Notes: generated from the sequence alone by a model not told the origin. A DNA stretch of 64,000 bases from Flavobacterium bizetiae (GCF_902804475.1 NZ_CADCSU010000087.1:124001-188000); one strand, 5' to 3'. Shown: positions 26,395 to 37,251, counted from the stretch's first letter. Numbers and translations: made by a program.

Positions 26395-28941
26395 ATGAAC
26401 GAATTTATGATTTACTTGCCAATTGTTATGGCAATTATAGGATTACTCTTCATGGCAATAAAAAGGACTTGGGTCCTAAAACAAGATGCTGGCGATGGCA
26501 AGATGAAAGAGATCTCAGATTACATCTACGAAGGCGCATTAGCATTTTTAAAAGCAGAATACCGATTACTAACCTTCTTCGTAATTGGTGCCAGTATAGT
26601 TTTAGCCGGAATTTCTTTTATTGTTCCTACAACACATATATTAATAGTAGTGGCATTTATTTTTGGAGCATTTTTCTCGGCTTTGGCTGGAAATATGGGA
26701 ATGAAGATAGCTACTAAAACAAATGTTAGAACCACTCAGGCTGCCCGAACAAGTTTACCACAAGCATTAAAAGTTTCTTTTGCCGGTGGTACCGTAATGG
26801 GATTGGGCGTTGCAGGTTTGGCTGTTTTAGGTCTGACAGGATTTTTTATTGTTTTCTTTCAAATATTTATGAATGGGGTTTGGACTTCATCTGAAGATAT
26901 GACTAAGGTTTTAGAAACTTTAGCAGGATTCTCTTTAGGTGCAGAATCAATCGCTTTGTTTGCCAGAGTTGGTGGCGGAATCTACACAAAAGCGGCTGAT
27001 GTTGGTGCCGATTTAGTAGGTAAGGTAGAAGCCGGAATTCCGGAAGATGATCCGCGTAATCCTGCTACAATTGCTGATAACGTAGGGGATAATGTTGGAG
27101 ACGTTGCAGGAATGGGAGCTGATTTATTTGGTTCGTATGTAGCAACTGTTCTGGCAGCAATGGTTTTAGGAAATTACGTGATCAAAGATATGGGCGGAAA
27201 CATCCAGGATATTTTTGGCGGAATTGGACCAATTTTACTACCAATGGCAATTGCAGGTTTCGGTATCTTATTCTCGATTATCGGAACGACATTAGTAAAA
27301 ATATCGGATGACAATGCAAAAGAAGCACAAGTACAAAAAGCATTAAATATAGGAAACTGGGTATCGATTGTGTTAACCGCAATTGCCTGTTTCTTCTTAG
27401 TAAAATACATGTTGCCGGAAACAATGCAAATGAGCTTTTTTGGCGAAGGCGCTAAAGACATCTCATCAATGCGAGTTTTTTATGCAACTTTGGTTGGTTT
27501 AGTAGTGGGTGGAGCTATTTCATCAGTTACGGAATATTATACAGGATTAGGTACAAAACCTGTTATGGCAATTGTACAAAAATCATCTACAGGAGCAGGA
27601 ACAAACGTTATTGCAGGATTGGCAACGGGAATGATCTCTACTTTTCCGACGGTAATTTTGTTTGCAGCAGCAATCTGGATTTCTTATGCATTAGCAGGTT
27701 TTTACGGAGTAGCTTTAGCTGCTTCAGCGATGATGGCAACTACAGCTATGCAATTAGCCATCGATGCTTTTGGACCAATCTCTGACAACGCTGGAGGAAT
27801 TGCCGAAATGAGCGAATTACCTAAAGAAGTTCGTACCAGAACCGATATTTTAGATTCAGTAGGAAATACAACCGCAGCAACCGGAAAAGGATTTGCAATT
27901 GCTTCTGCTGCATTGACTTCATTAGCATTATTTGCAGCTTACGTAACCTTTACAGGAATCGACGGAATTAATATTTTTAAAGCACCAGTTTTAGCCATGC
28001 TATTTGTGGGTGGAATGATTCCCGTAGTTTTCTCGGCTTTAGCCATGAATTCTGTTGGAAAAGCCGCTATGGATATGGTTTATGAAGTACGTCGTCAATT
28101 CAAGGAAATTCCTGGAATTATGGAAGGAACCGGAAAACCTGAATACGGAAAATGTGTTGAGATTTCTACCAAAGCCGCTTTACGCGAAATGATGTTGCCT
28201 GGAATCCTGACAATTGGTTTCCCGATTGCGATTGTACTTTTAGGAAAATTGGTTTACGCAGATAACAATCAGTTAATTGCTGAAATGTTAGGAGGATATA
28301 TGGCTGGAGTTACCGTTTCTGGTGTACTTTGGGCAGTTTTTCAAAACAATGCCGGAGGTGCCTGGGACAATGCTAAAAAATCTTTTGAAGCAGGAGTTCT
28401 AATCAACGGAGAAATGACATACAAAGGTTCTGATGCACACAAAGCTGCCGTAACCGGAGATACAGTTGGAGATCCGTTTAAAGATACTTCAGGACCATCA
28501 ATGAATATCCTTATCAAATTAACCTGTTTAATAGGATTGGTAATTGCACCAATTTTAGGAGAAGGACATGCCAATGCAGGTTTAGTAGCAAAAGGTTCAT
28601 GTTGTGCTAAAACAGAGATGCATGCAGGTATTTCTAAATGCGGCGACATGTCTGGAATGACAAAAGAAGAATGTATTAAAATGTGTAAAGAAAAAGGCTG
28701 CACGGCTGAAGAAACAGCGAAATGTTTAGCTCATTTTGATACCACTGGAAAATACCAAAAAACAGATTGTTTTGATACTAGTAAATATGATAAAACGTCA
28801 GTTCGTGTTGATTTAAGAAATGAAAACGGCAAAGCTGTCGGAACTGTAACAAAAACTGCAAATGGTAAAACAACCACCGAAGTTTACGAAGGAACAGAAG
28901 AAGAAGTTGAAGCAAAAATTAGTACAGCTACTGCTAAATAA
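26395..28941 (+). CDS. hppA: Membrane-bound ion-translocating pyrophosphatase with Cys-rich tail
   Basis: 848 residues. The pyrophosphate site is [20 protein letters not shown] followed by [20 protein letters not shown], and [22 protein letters not shown] and later [20 protein letters not shown] complete it. Alanine in [11 protein letters not shown] marks the potassium-dependent class, which often pumps sodium. It uses pyrophosphate to pump ions across the inner membrane. The odd part is a ~135-residue extension after the last membrane helix: about residues 738-790 hold eight cysteines (GSCC, SKCG, EEC, KMC, KGC, AKC, TDC), then a beta-rich acidic end. Start is the ATG at 26395. Confidence 0.96.
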   Translation: MNEFMIYLPIVMAIIGLLFMAIKRTWVLKQDAGDGKMKEISDYIYEGALAFLKAEYRLLTFFVIGASIVLAGISFIVPTTHILIVVAFIFGAFFSALAGNMGMKIATKTNVRTTQAARTSLPQALKVSFAGGTVMGLGVAGLAVLGLTGFFIVFFQIFMNGVWTSSEDMTKVLETLAGFSLGAESIALFARVGGGIYTKAADVGADLVGKVEAGIPEDDPRNPATIADNVGDNVGDVAGMGADLFGSYVATVLAAMVLGNYVIKDMGGNIQDIFGGIGPILLPMAIAGFGILFSIIGTTLVKISDDNAKEAQVQKALNIGNWVSIVLTAIACFFLVKYMLPETMQMSFFGEGAKDISSMRVFYATLVGLVVGGAISSVTEYYTGLGTKPVMAIVQKSSTGAGTNVIAGLATGMISTFPTVILFAAAIWISYALAGFYGVALAASAMMATTAMQLAIDAFGPISDNAGGIAEMSELPKEVRTRTDILDSVGNTTAATGKGFAIASAALTSLALFAAYVTFTGIDGINIFKAPVLAMLFVGGMIPVVFSALAMNSVGKAAMDMVYEVRRQFKEIPGIMEGTGKPEYGKCVEISTKAALREMMLPGILTIGFPIAIVLLGKLVYADNNQLIAEMLGGYMAGVTVSGVLWAVFQNNAGGAWDNAKKSFEAGVLINGEMTYKGSDAHKAAVTGDTVGDPFKDTSGPSMNILIKLTCLIGLVIAPILGEGHANAGLVAKGSCCAKTEMHAGISKCGDMSGMTKEECIKMCKEKGCTAEETAKCLAHFDTTGKYQKTDCFDTSKYDKTSVRVDLRNENGKAVGTVTKTANGKTTTEVYEGTEEEVEAKISTATAK

Positions 28942-28985
28942 AACAACTTTGTCAAAGTTTTAAACTTTGACAAAGTTTCTTAAAA

Positions 28986-29023
28986 ATAAAAATGCCTCTA
29001 AATAATTTAGAGGCATTTTTTTT
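28986..29023. terminator. Bidirectional terminator after hppA
   Basis: AAAATGCCTCTAAA / TTTAGAGGCATTTT around TAA, with flanking A and T runs. A near-identical hairpin stands at 29597-29632. Confidence 0.88.
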
Positions 29024-29027
29024 GATT

Positions 29028-29450
29028 TTAGAATTTATAGGAATAAATAGATGAGCTCGTTAAATTAATTTTTTTGTAATCTTCTTTTTGATATAATGTA
29101 CTATGATTTTCTGGAGGTCTATTTTTGGGTATTCCTGAAATTGCAATTAGTAGATACCAAGCTGCTATAGTGAGTAAAGAAAGAATTATAGTTGAAACAA
29201 AATTTATCAATGCAATCAGCCAGTTTGTTTTATTAAAAGATTTTGGATTTTTGGAAAGGACATACCATTGAAAGCAAAAATTCATGAATAAAAGCAAGGG
29301 GAGGATGGGGTAAAAATTACTGAGTTTCTTGTGGATCATTAAATCTCCAATAAAGAATATAATCATATTTTTGTCGATCATTAAAGCTCCAATAAAAAAT
29401 ATGCTCACATTTATAAAGAGCCCCCTAAGTATGATTTTTATTTTAAGCAT
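29028..29450 (-). CDS. Hypothetical membrane protein with internal 14-residue repeat
   Basis: Using the ATG at 29448-29450 the protein has 140 residues and about four hydrophobic segments. An upstream TTG gives ten more residues without benefit. Residues near 20-47 contain a tandem repeat of 14 residues (IFFIGALMIDKNMI then IFFIGDLMIHKKLS), encoded by a 42-base direct duplication. The C-terminus is polar (PKNRPPENHSTLYQKEDYKK). No family was recognised. It stands alone between two terminators, so it is probably monocistronic. Confidence 0.6.
   Translation of the reverse strand: MLKIKIILRGLFINVSIFFIGALMIDKNMIIFFIGDLMIHKKLSNFYPILPLLLFMNFCFQWYVLSKNPKSFNKTNWLIALINFVSTIILSLLTIAAWYLLIAISGIPKNRPPENHSTLYQKEDYKKINLTSSSIYSYKF
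29331..29414. repeat. 42-base tandem duplication inside a membrane-protein gene
   Basis: Units 29331-29372 and 29373-29414 share GATCATTAAA and CTCCAATAAA blocks. The period is 42 bases, which keeps the reading frame (14 codons). Confidence 0.75.
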
Positions 29451-29596
29451 GACTTTATAAAGATTAGAATCAATCTGCAAAAGTAGCCTTTTATTTGTTA
29501 ATTTGTAAAATAAGGCATTTTGTCAAAAATAGATTAAGTACAAAAATATCATGATAAAGAGTAATTGATTTATATATTATTTTAGCTTTAGAAAAC

Positions 29597-29632
29597 AAAA
29601 ATGCCTCTAAAATTATTTAGAGGCATTTTTTA
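29597..29632 (-). terminator. Deoxynucleoside kinase terminator
   Basis: The hairpin AAAATGCCTCTAAA / TTTAGAGGCATTTT around ATTA follows the kinase stop on the minus strand, with a matching U-rich side. Confidence 0.85.
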
Positions 29633-29651
29633 TTCGTGTAAATTCGTGTTT

Positions 29652-30266
29652 CTAAAACAACCCGTTCAATTCAGCATCAATTCTGTTAATGATGTTTCCT
29701 AAATCTTCAGGATTATCAACGAAATTTATATTATCAACATCAATAATTAATAGTTTTCCTTTAGTATACGTTTGTACCCAGGCTTCGTATCTTTCGTTCA
29801 AACGGCTTAAATAATCGATCGAAATAGAATTTTCGTAATCACGTCCGCGTTTATGAATTTGTCCAACAAGATTAGGAATAGAACTTCTTAGGTAAATTAA
29901 TAAATCCGGTGCTTTTACCAATGATTCCATCAATTCAAAAAGTGAAGTATAATTTTCGAAATCGCGACTTGTCATTAATCCCATCGAATATAAGTTGGGA
30001 GCAAAGATATGTGCGTCTTCATAAATCGTTCTGTCCTGAACAATTTTCTTCCCGCTTTCGCGGATTTGCAATACCTGACGGAAACGGCTATTTAGGAAAT
30101 AAATCTGCAAATTAAACGACCAGCGTTCCATCTGATGGTAAAAATCATCTAAATACGGATTATCAACTACATCTTCATAATGAGGTTCCCATTTGAAATG
30201 TTTGGCTAATAATTTAGTTAAAGTTGTTTTTCCTGCTCCTATATTTCCTGCTATTGCTATGTGCAT
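29652..30266 (-). CDS. Deoxynucleoside kinase
   Basis: 204 residues of the dNK family. The P-loop is IAGNIGAGKTTLTKLLA, followed by the Glu region EPHYEDVVDNPYLDDFY, the DRT motif KIVQDRTIYEDAHIFAPNLY, and a lid RGRDYENSISIDYLSRLNERYEAW. It phosphorylates deoxynucleosides for salvage; whether it prefers deoxyadenosine or deoxyguanosine cannot be told. Its start codon overlaps by one base the stop codon of the upstream gene, so the two are translationally coupled. A terminator follows it. Confidence 0.92.
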   Translation of the reverse strand: MHIAIAGNIGAGKTTLTKLLAKHFKWEPHYEDVVDNPYLDDFYHQMERWSFNLQIYFLNSRFRQVLQIRESGKKIVQDRTIYEDAHIFAPNLYSMGLMTSRDFENYTSLFELMESLVKAPDLLIYLRSSIPNLVGQIHKRGRDYENSISIDYLSRLNERYEAWVQTYTKGKLLIIDVDNINFVDNPEDLGNIINRIDAELNGLF

Positions 30267-31081
30267 TACGGTGTTACGATTTTATAATTTGTTATTTCTT
30301 TAGCTGTAAAAATAGATAAAATTTGGTCTTTGTAGTAGAATTTGTCAAACGATTTTTCTAAAATTTCAATTTCAGAAAATGCATTCGAATTTGTACTTGT
30401 AATGTCTTTAAAATACAACAAATTAGCTTTACTAAAAAGATATTGGTGATTATTGATTATTTCGATGGTATCAAAATCAGCTACTTTTCCTAAAGCAGTT
30501 GTTTTTCCAAAAATATCACAAGAAAACCAATTGTTTTTTTTATCGATCCAGTAAAAAGTATTAAAGTCTGTTTGGTAATATTTTATGGTTTCTATCAATG
30601 GAGTAGAAACGGTTTTATATTCATTTTTCAAATAATCAAAAAGGCTTATTTGTTGGTTTAACGCGTTAAAAATCCATAATTGATTTTGTGTAGACATCCC
30701 GATCGCCGAAACAACAATAGGCGTATTGTTGAGAGAAAAATTAATCTCTGTCACTTTATTCAGCTGATTGTCTAATAAAACTACGCTATTAAAATCTTCA
30801 TAAAATAAAACAATCTTAAGCGGATTTTGTAAATCGACTTTGTTAATTTTTCCCAGCGATACATTTTTATACTCAAATACTTCTTTGTCTTTGGTTTTAC
30901 TAAAAACATTGTTTTTAATCTGATAAGAATATCCAAAAGAATCATAACCTGAAAATTCATCAGCAATTATTGAAAAATGAGAAACTGAAGAAGCTTTTAT
31001 TTTTTGATTTTGCGAAAAAACAGCAGTAAGGGAACCGGCAATAAAAAGAAGATTTAAAAAAAAGTGTGCCGTTTTACTCAT
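30266..31081 (-). CDS. Hypothetical secreted protein, propeller-like
   Basis: 271 residues beginning with the signal peptide MSKTAHFFLNLLFIAGSLTA and ending its signal near VFSQ. The mature protein has repeated short beta-strand stretches (KIVLFYEDFNSVVLLDNQLNKV, GMSTQNQLWIFNALNQQISLFDY, NTFYWIDKKNNWFSCDIFGK), which suggests a partial beta-propeller. No family is recognised. It overlaps the deoxynucleoside kinase start by one base; this pairing may be a translational arrangement without functional meaning. Confidence 0.7.
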   Translation of the reverse strand: MSKTAHFFLNLLFIAGSLTAVFSQNQKIKASSVSHFSIIADEFSGYDSFGYSYQIKNNVFSKTKDKEVFEYKNVSLGKINKVDLQNPLKIVLFYEDFNSVVLLDNQLNKVTEINFSLNNTPIVVSAIGMSTQNQLWIFNALNQQISLFDYLKNEYKTVSTPLIETIKYYQTDFNTFYWIDKKNNWFSCDIFGKTTALGKVADFDTIEIINNHQYLFSKANLLYFKDITSTNSNAFSEIEILEKSFDKFYYKDQILSIFTAKEITNYKIVTP

Positions 31082-31305
31082 GATATTGGTTTTCTAAAGA
31101 GCCAAATTACAAAAAACCTTTATAGAAATTAGTTAATTAAGAGACATTTACCGCTTAAATTCTATTATGCTGTAATAGTCTAAGTTATAGTCGGTTTTGT
31201 CTATATTTTAATGGTATTGATATATTTAACTTTCTGTATTTTAAAATAAATAATACATTTGAGTAGTAAGTTGTATCAGGCTTAATCAATTTTAAAGAAA
31301 ACACA

Positions 31306-32196
31306 ATGAAAAAAGTATTTTACTATATGTCTTTCTTATTTGCTTTTACGCAAATGCAGGCTCAAAAAGATTTTCAGGGAATGGCCGTTTACGAGTCAAA
31401 AACACAAGCGCCAAAGTTTGAAGGCATGAGAGGCAATCGTGACATTACCCCGGAAATGCAAAAAAGTATGGAAGAGCGAATGAAAAAAATGCTGGAAAAA
31501 ACCTTTATTCTGAATTTTGATAAATCGGCTTCTATTTATAAAGAAGAAGAAAAATTGGAAAGTCCGGGGCAACAAGGAGGTTTTCGCGTTATGGTGAGTT
31601 CGATGATGGGAGGCGGTGGCACTTTCTATAAAGATGTAAAAACAAAATCATATACTGTTGATAAAGAATTTATGGGCAAGGAATTTCTTGTTGTGGATTC
31701 GTTACCAAAGTTAAATTGGAAATTAGAGCAGGAAACCAAACAAATTGGCGGATACAATTGCTACAAAGCAACTGCAGTAAAAGAACCGAGTAAAACCGAT
31801 TTTAGAAACTTTAGGCCTAAAAAAACTGATGACAAAAAGGATGAAGCCAAAAAGACTTCCGGCGAAACTAAAACCAATTTTTCGGATAATTTTGAGTTGC
31901 CAAAAGAAGTTGTAGTAACGGCCTGGTATACGCCGGAAATTCCTGTAAACCAAGGTCCGGAGAATTATTGGGGACTTCCGGGTTTAATTTTAGAAATAAA
32001 TGACGGATCGACTACAATTTTATGTTCTAAAGTTGTGTTGAATGCAAAAGATAAAGTAGATATCAAACCTTCTAAAAAAGGAAAAGTAGTAACTCAGAAA
32101 GATTATGACGAAACTGTAGTTAAAAAAATGGAAGAATTTAGAGATATGAATGGCGGGCGTGCAAGATCTGCTGCTCCTGTTATGATGGGAAGATAA
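31306..32196 (+). CDS. GLPGLI family protein
   Basis: 296 residues. The signal peptide is MKKVFYYMSFLFAFTQMQA. The family-naming motif appears as NYWGLPGLILEINDGS near residue 222, preceded by YTPEIPVNQGP. A Met/Gly-rich stretch (VMVSSMMGGGGT) and a Lys-rich segment lie before it. The family is periplasmic and restricted to Bacteroidota; its function is not established. It is followed after 43 bases by an outer-membrane barrel gene, the usual partner arrangement, and the two likely form one operon. Confidence 0.9.
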   Translation: MKKVFYYMSFLFAFTQMQAQKDFQGMAVYESKTQAPKFEGMRGNRDITPEMQKSMEERMKKMLEKTFILNFDKSASIYKEEEKLESPGQQGGFRVMVSSMMGGGGTFYKDVKTKSYTVDKEFMGKEFLVVDSLPKLNWKLEQETKQIGGYNCYKATAVKEPSKTDFRNFRPKKTDDKKDEAKKTSGETKTNFSDNFELPKEVVVTAWYTPEIPVNQGPENYWGLPGLILEINDGSTTILCSKVVLNAKDKVDIKPSKKGKVVTQKDYDETVVKKMEEFRDMNGGRARSAAPVMMGR

Positions 32197-32239
32197 AACG
32201 CATGATCTCAAAAAAATATTTATTCTAATCATTTTCTTA

Positions 32240-34927
32240 ATGAACAAAACTCTTTTTATACTCGCCTTTTTATTTACTTCTATATGTTTTTCGCAAAGTG
32301 TTCGTTTTGATGGTTTTATTCAGGATGAGCAAAAAAATCCGTTAGAAATGGCCAATATAATGGCTATTAATGTTGCCACAAAAGCAATGGATTCTTACGG
32401 AATTACCAATGACAAAGGAAAGTTTCAGCTTACATTAAAGCCAAATACTTCTTATTCTATCAAAGTAAGTTATCTGGGAATGAAGTCGAAAGAGATTTCA
32501 ATTGCAACGCAAAGTGCCAATATTGCCCAGAATATTGTAATGGATGATGCCGGAATCGAACTTCAGGGCGTTGAGATTGTGCGTGAAATGCCGGTTTCTA
32601 TAAAAGGCGATACCATTGTATACAATGCTGATTCATTTAAATCAGGAACCGAGAAAAAGCTGGAAGATGTACTGAAAAAATTGCCGGGAGTGGAGGTAAA
32701 TGCCGATGGTGAGATTGAAGTGGAGGGTAAAAAAGTGAGTAAACTAATGGTTGAAGGCAAAGATTTTTTTGATGGAGATACCAAACTTGGTGTTAAAAAT
32801 ATTCCGGCCGATGCCATTGATAAAATTCAGGTATTAAGAAATTATAATGAAGTTGGAGCCTTAAAAGGTTTAGGGAATGATCAGGATAATGTGGCAATGA
32901 ATATTAAACTGAAAGAAGGTAAAAAGAACTTTTGGTTTGGAGATGTAACTGCCGGAACTGGAGTTGGTGAACTTGACAGCCGCTATATTATTAATCCTAA
33001 ATTATTTTATTACAGTCCCAAGTACAGCATTAATGTAATTACCAATTTTAATAATATTGGAGAATTACCGTTGACAGCACAAGATTATTTTAAGTTCACA
33101 GGCGGATTTAAAAATATGATGCAAAAAGGCGGAAGTAATTTTAATATTTCATCGAATGATTTAGGAATTTCGATTTTGAGAAACAATCGCGCGAAAGAAA
33201 TTGAAACGAAATTTGGAGCGACAAACTTTGCTTATTCCGTTACAAAAAAATGGAACATTAGTGGTTTTGCCATATTATCTACATCAAAAACTGATCTTGA
33301 AACGAAATCTCAAACGACAATTTTAGATTCTGGAGATGAACAAAAAAGAGAAGAAGAAACGCATCAAAAAAATAATCTAGGGCTTTTTAAACTGAGTTCT
33401 ATATATAAACCCAATGATAAATTTCAGTTTGATTATGACATCTTAACGAAGTTGTCGAAACAAAATGAAGATACTGATTTGTTGCGTGAATCGGTGGTGA
33501 ATAAAGTTTCAACTTTAGAAACAATCCTGACCAATAAAAAACAAGATCCAACATCTATAAAACAGGATTTGAGTTTGTACTACACGCAAAGCGATAAAAA
33601 TATTTTTGCTTTTGAAATGCAGCATCTGTATCAGGACGAAAACCCATTTTATAACGCCAATCTACGCACACAACCTTTTGATTTAGCAGGTTATACTTCG
33701 GGACAGCAAAGAAATGACCTGAATCAGGATCGATTTGTAAAAACGAATAAATTAGATGCCAAACTGGATTACTATTATATGGTGACGCCAAAAAGCAACA
33801 TCAATATTACACTTGGTAATACATTTTCGTATCAGGATTTTAATTCCCATATTTTTCAAATGTTGGATAACGGAGACAGAAATGATTTAGATGATCCTCA
33901 AAACAATAATAAAGTCAATTATAATTTTAATGATGTATTTCTGGGATTTCATTATAAAATTCTGGCAGGAAAATTTACTTTGACTCCGGGGGTTAGTGTG
34001 CATTCTTATAATATGAAAAACACACAATTAGGAACTGATTATTCTCAAAATTTCGTAAAAATATTGCCTGATTTTTTCGCTTTATATCAAATCAAAAAAT
34101 CGGAAAGTTTGACGTATAATTTCTCCTTAACGAATGATTTTACAGATATTAATCAGTTAGCTGCAGGTTATGTTTTGTCTGATTACAGTAGTTTGTTCCG
34201 CGGAAATCGTCTCTTAGAAAATGCTACTTCGCAAGTGCATTCGTTGCGTTATTTTAAATACAACATGTTCAATTTTGAAAACATTTTTGCCAATGCAACT
34301 TATACTAAAAAAGTAGATGCGATTAAAACCAGTGCAGATTTTACAGGAATCAACCAATCATCATCGCCTTATAATTCTAATTTGGCCGATGAAACTTTTA
34401 CCGGAATGGGAAATTACGGACGTTCTTTTTTAAAGAATTATAAAGCATCTGTAAACGCGACTTTCAATTGGTCTAAATTTAATAATATTCAGAATAATGA
34501 ATTAGCGACTACAGAAAGTTTTAGTCAAAGTTATACCGTAAAAGCTTCAACAAATTATAAAAACTTACCCAATATTGAGTTTGGTTATAATGCTTTGATA
34601 AACAAATACAGCGGCTCAACTTATTATACAGACAAGCCTTTTGCAAGACTAGATTATTATTTCCTGGATAGTTTTTCGTTTGTGTCAGAATATGAATTTT
34701 ACCATTATTACAATGGCAATAAAACAGTCGATAACGAATATGATTTTTTAAGCGCCAGTTTAATTTATCAAAAAAAGGATAGCAAATGGGAGTACAAAAT
34801 TTCGGCAACGAACTTGTTAAATACAAAATATCTTAATGATGACAGCTTCTCGCAGTTTTCTACAAGAGTGTCACAATACACGGTACAACCCCGTTACATC
34901 ATATTTTCGATGAAATATAATTTATAG
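32240..34927 (+). CDS. Outer-membrane beta-barrel receptor with carboxypeptidase-regulatory-like domain
   Basis: 895 residues. A signal peptide (MNKTLFILAFLFTSICFSQ) is followed by a CarboxypepD_reg-like domain (RFDGFIQDEQKNPLEMANIMA, GKFQLTLKPNTSYSIKVSYLGMK), a plug-like region (DSFKSGTEKKLEDVLKKLPGVEVNADGEIEVEGKKVSKLMVEGKDFF) and a large C-terminal barrel ending in YTVQPRYIIFSMKYNL. The plug fits TonB-type receptors of the OMP_b-brl_3 kind. It is paired with the GLPGLI gene. The substrate is unknown; the barrel may act in peptide or metal uptake, but nothing in the sequence decides. Confidence 0.85.
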   Translation: MNKTLFILAFLFTSICFSQSVRFDGFIQDEQKNPLEMANIMAINVATKAMDSYGITNDKGKFQLTLKPNTSYSIKVSYLGMKSKEISIATQSANIAQNIVMDDAGIELQGVEIVREMPVSIKGDTIVYNADSFKSGTEKKLEDVLKKLPGVEVNADGEIEVEGKKVSKLMVEGKDFFDGDTKLGVKNIPADAIDKIQVLRNYNEVGALKGLGNDQDNVAMNIKLKEGKKNFWFGDVTAGTGVGELDSRYIINPKLFYYSPKYSINVITNFNNIGELPLTAQDYFKFTGGFKNMMQKGGSNFNISSNDLGISILRNNRAKEIETKFGATNFAYSVTKKWNISGFAILSTSKTDLETKSQTTILDSGDEQKREEETHQKNNLGLFKLSSIYKPNDKFQFDYDILTKLSKQNEDTDLLRESVVNKVSTLETILTNKKQDPTSIKQDLSLYYTQSDKNIFAFEMQHLYQDENPFYNANLRTQPFDLAGYTSGQQRNDLNQDRFVKTNKLDAKLDYYYMVTPKSNINITLGNTFSYQDFNSHIFQMLDNGDRNDLDDPQNNNKVNYNFNDVFLGFHYKILAGKFTLTPGVSVHSYNMKNTQLGTDYSQNFVKILPDFFALYQIKKSESLTYNFSLTNDFTDINQLAAGYVLSDYSSLFRGNRLLENATSQVHSLRYFKYNMFNFENIFANATYTKKVDAIKTSADFTGINQSSSPYNSNLADETFTGMGNYGRSFLKNYKASVNATFNWSKFNNIQNNELATTESFSQSYTVKASTNYKNLPNIEFGYNALINKYSGSTYYTDKPFARLDYYFLDSFSFVSEYEFYHYYNGNKTVDNEYDFLSASLIYQKKDSKWEYKISATNLLNTKYLNDDSFSQFSTRVSQYTVQPRYIIFSMKYNL

Positions 34928-35019
34928 TATTTTAATTACATTATCTTATTTTTTTGATACTCTTTTTAAATAAGAAAGAAATATCTTTGTTTGAAATAGT
35001 AACAACTAAAATTTTAAGC

Positions 35020-37251
35020 ATGCGTAATTTTATATGGAGTTTCTTCGCTTTCTTTTGTTTAATATCAGCCTCATTTTCTCAAACAAAAAATATCGAAAAA
35101 GGATCTTATTTGTCTACTAACAAAGGGCAGAAGATCAAGTTGAATTTATTAGAAAACAATAAATATGAATTGGTTTTTTATTCAGGTAATTATGAGATTA
35201 AAGGCGATTCATTATTGTTTACCCCGGAGGTAAAATCAGAAAGTGCTTTTGAGGTGGCTTTTAAAAATGATGCTAAAGCAAAAAAAATTAAAGTTAAGTT
35301 TTTAGATCCTTCATATTTTTCCTTTTATGTAGGTACTCAAAACGGGAAAGACGAAGTACAATATCAAAGATTGACTGATATAAGAGATAAAGTAAATCCT
35401 GATGGTGATAAAATAGATGTTGATTTTGAAATTGATCGTGCAGATTATTTGTACTTAGTGTATGAAGAATATACTGGTGAAGGTAAAATTTCAAAATTTG
35501 CGCTACCCAAAGACGTTTCAGAAATCACTATTAAATATCAATTAGATGTTATGGGAGATTTAAACATTAGCGGTTTTTTTGATCCCAAAACAAATGAATT
35601 GATGATTTCTGAAAATTCAGGAAAAAATCCATTGGTTTTTCGTAATGCTAAAGAAACTCAGACAGAAAAAATAGCAAAAGTAATTCCGGTAGAAAAGAAG
35701 ATAGTTCCAAATTGGACCTATCCGGGAAAAGAGGCTTTGGTAAGTGAAGATTTTGGATTAGCAAGTGATTCTACGGCGGTAGCAGTTGAATCTTATACGC
35801 CAACATTTGACTTTAAATTAAAAATTGAAAACAATCTTAAAAATGCTCTTTCATCCAATAAAAATGCAAAGAATAAATTTTTAGTAATTGTTGCTGATAG
35901 CAAAAATCCTTCGGCGAAAGCTGATTTTGATACTTTTATAAAAGATCAGGAAACTCAAATGAGTTATACGATGTACGACTCGTACCATCCGGAGTATGAT
36001 TTGTATAATTATTACCTGACTACTGCCGATGATAAAAAATGGCTGAAAACGAATAAAATTACAGATGCTCCAAGTATCGTTATTCTGAATAATAATGGGG
36101 ATGTTTTAGCTACTGCAAAATCTAGTTTGAAGGACAAGCAATACCTCTTTAATTATTATGACGGGCTTTATAAAAAATTACAAAGAGCAGATGGATTATT
36201 AGATTTTAATAAAACATTAAAAAATAAAAAAGCTACTGATGCTGATTTGATTCAGGCTTTTAATAAAGTTGCAATTTTGGAGATACCGTATGATTACGAC
36301 ACAGATTATACCGTAACAACTGATGATAATGCTGCCGAATTTAAATTTGCCACTACAACATTAGACAAAAAAGAAATTGCTCAAATTTGGAAAAAGTTGA
36401 TAGAAGCGCATCAAAAAGACACAAATCCTAATATGTTTTTGGCAGAAACGATTGTGAGAGAAATTAAAAATCAGGGATTCTCGAAACAGTTTTTTAAAGA
36501 AGATAAAGTTTTAAATGATACTGATTTTCTGGCAATAGATTATTTGATAAAACATTATGATGCCATTGATGCGGCACGTGTAGCATTTAATGAAAAAGAA
36601 GGAGAGTTGCATGTAATAGGAAATTTAATTACTGAGATTGCAACGGCTTTACAGCAAAACAACTATATTTCTGATAGCATTACTACGGCGGTAAAAGATG
36701 ATAGCAAAACGATTTCGGTTTACAAAAAATTAATTGCCGCAGGAAAAGGAAATTTTGAATGCTACCAAAATTACTTTACTTATTTGGCTGAGGTACAAGA
36801 CAAAGGCGGATCGAATACCAATTATTTAAAAGAGTTTACGACTTATTTTAATGCTAATCTTGCTACAGATAACGGAAGTGTTATCGAAAAACTGGATACA
36901 ATGTTTACTTCGATGGATGCGAACTCTGAATATTCGTATAATGGATGGAATGCCTTTAAAGAATACCACTCGAACTTGTGCAATGATGCTGCATGGACCG
37001 TAGTTTCAAAACCGGGTAATACTGGTTTTATAAAGTCAGCCATTACGTGGTCAGAATATAGTTTGATAATCAGTAAAAACAATACCTATTATTTAGATAC
37101 TCTGGCACAGTTGTATTATAAAGACGGACAGAAAGAAAAAGCGATTGAAACACAAACTCTCGCCGTTAAATATTTAACGGATTATGTAGAAGAAGAAACC
37201 GCTACAGATATTCGTGAAACCTTAGCTAAAATGCAAAACGGAACGTACTAA
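35020..37251 (+). CDS. Secreted thioredoxin-fold/TPR-like protein, tandem paralogue 1
   Basis: Starting at ATG 35020 gives 743 residues with the signal peptide MRNFIWSFFAFFCLISASFS. The upstream TTG reading adds 22 residues that hide the signal, so it was rejected. The N-terminal part is beta-rich (KGSYLSTNKGQKIKLNLLEN). VPNWTYPGKEAL marks a linker. A middle segment (NKFLVIVADSKNPSAKADFD ... DAPSIVILNNNGDVLA) resembles a thioredoxin fold without CxxC. The C-terminus is TPR-like and ends in NTYYLDTLAQLYYKDGQKEK ... AKMQNGTY. The next gene is a paralogue. The function is unknown. Confidence 0.72.
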   Translation: MRNFIWSFFAFFCLISASFSQTKNIEKGSYLSTNKGQKIKLNLLENNKYELVFYSGNYEIKGDSLLFTPEVKSESAFEVAFKNDAKAKKIKVKFLDPSYFSFYVGTQNGKDEVQYQRLTDIRDKVNPDGDKIDVDFEIDRADYLYLVYEEYTGEGKISKFALPKDVSEITIKYQLDVMGDLNISGFFDPKTNELMISENSGKNPLVFRNAKETQTEKIAKVIPVEKKIVPNWTYPGKEALVSEDFGLASDSTAVAVESYTPTFDFKLKIENNLKNALSSNKNAKNKFLVIVADSKNPSAKADFDTFIKDQETQMSYTMYDSYHPEYDLYNYYLTTADDKKWLKTNKITDAPSIVILNNNGDVLATAKSSLKDKQYLFNYYDGLYKKLQRADGLLDFNKTLKNKKATDADLIQAFNKVAILEIPYDYDTDYTVTTDDNAAEFKFATTTLDKKEIAQIWKKLIEAHQKDTNPNMFLAETIVREIKNQGFSKQFFKEDKVLNDTDFLAIDYLIKHYDAIDAARVAFNEKEGELHVIGNLITEIATALQQNNYISDSITTAVKDDSKTISVYKKLIAAGKGNFECYQNYFTYLAEVQDKGGSNTNYLKEFTTYFNANLATDNGSVIEKLDTMFTSMDANSEYSYNGWNAFKEYHSNLCNDAAWTVVSKPGNTGFIKSAITWSEYSLIISKNNTYYLDTLAQLYYKDGQKEKAIETQTLAVKYLTDYVEEETATDIRETLAKMQNGTY

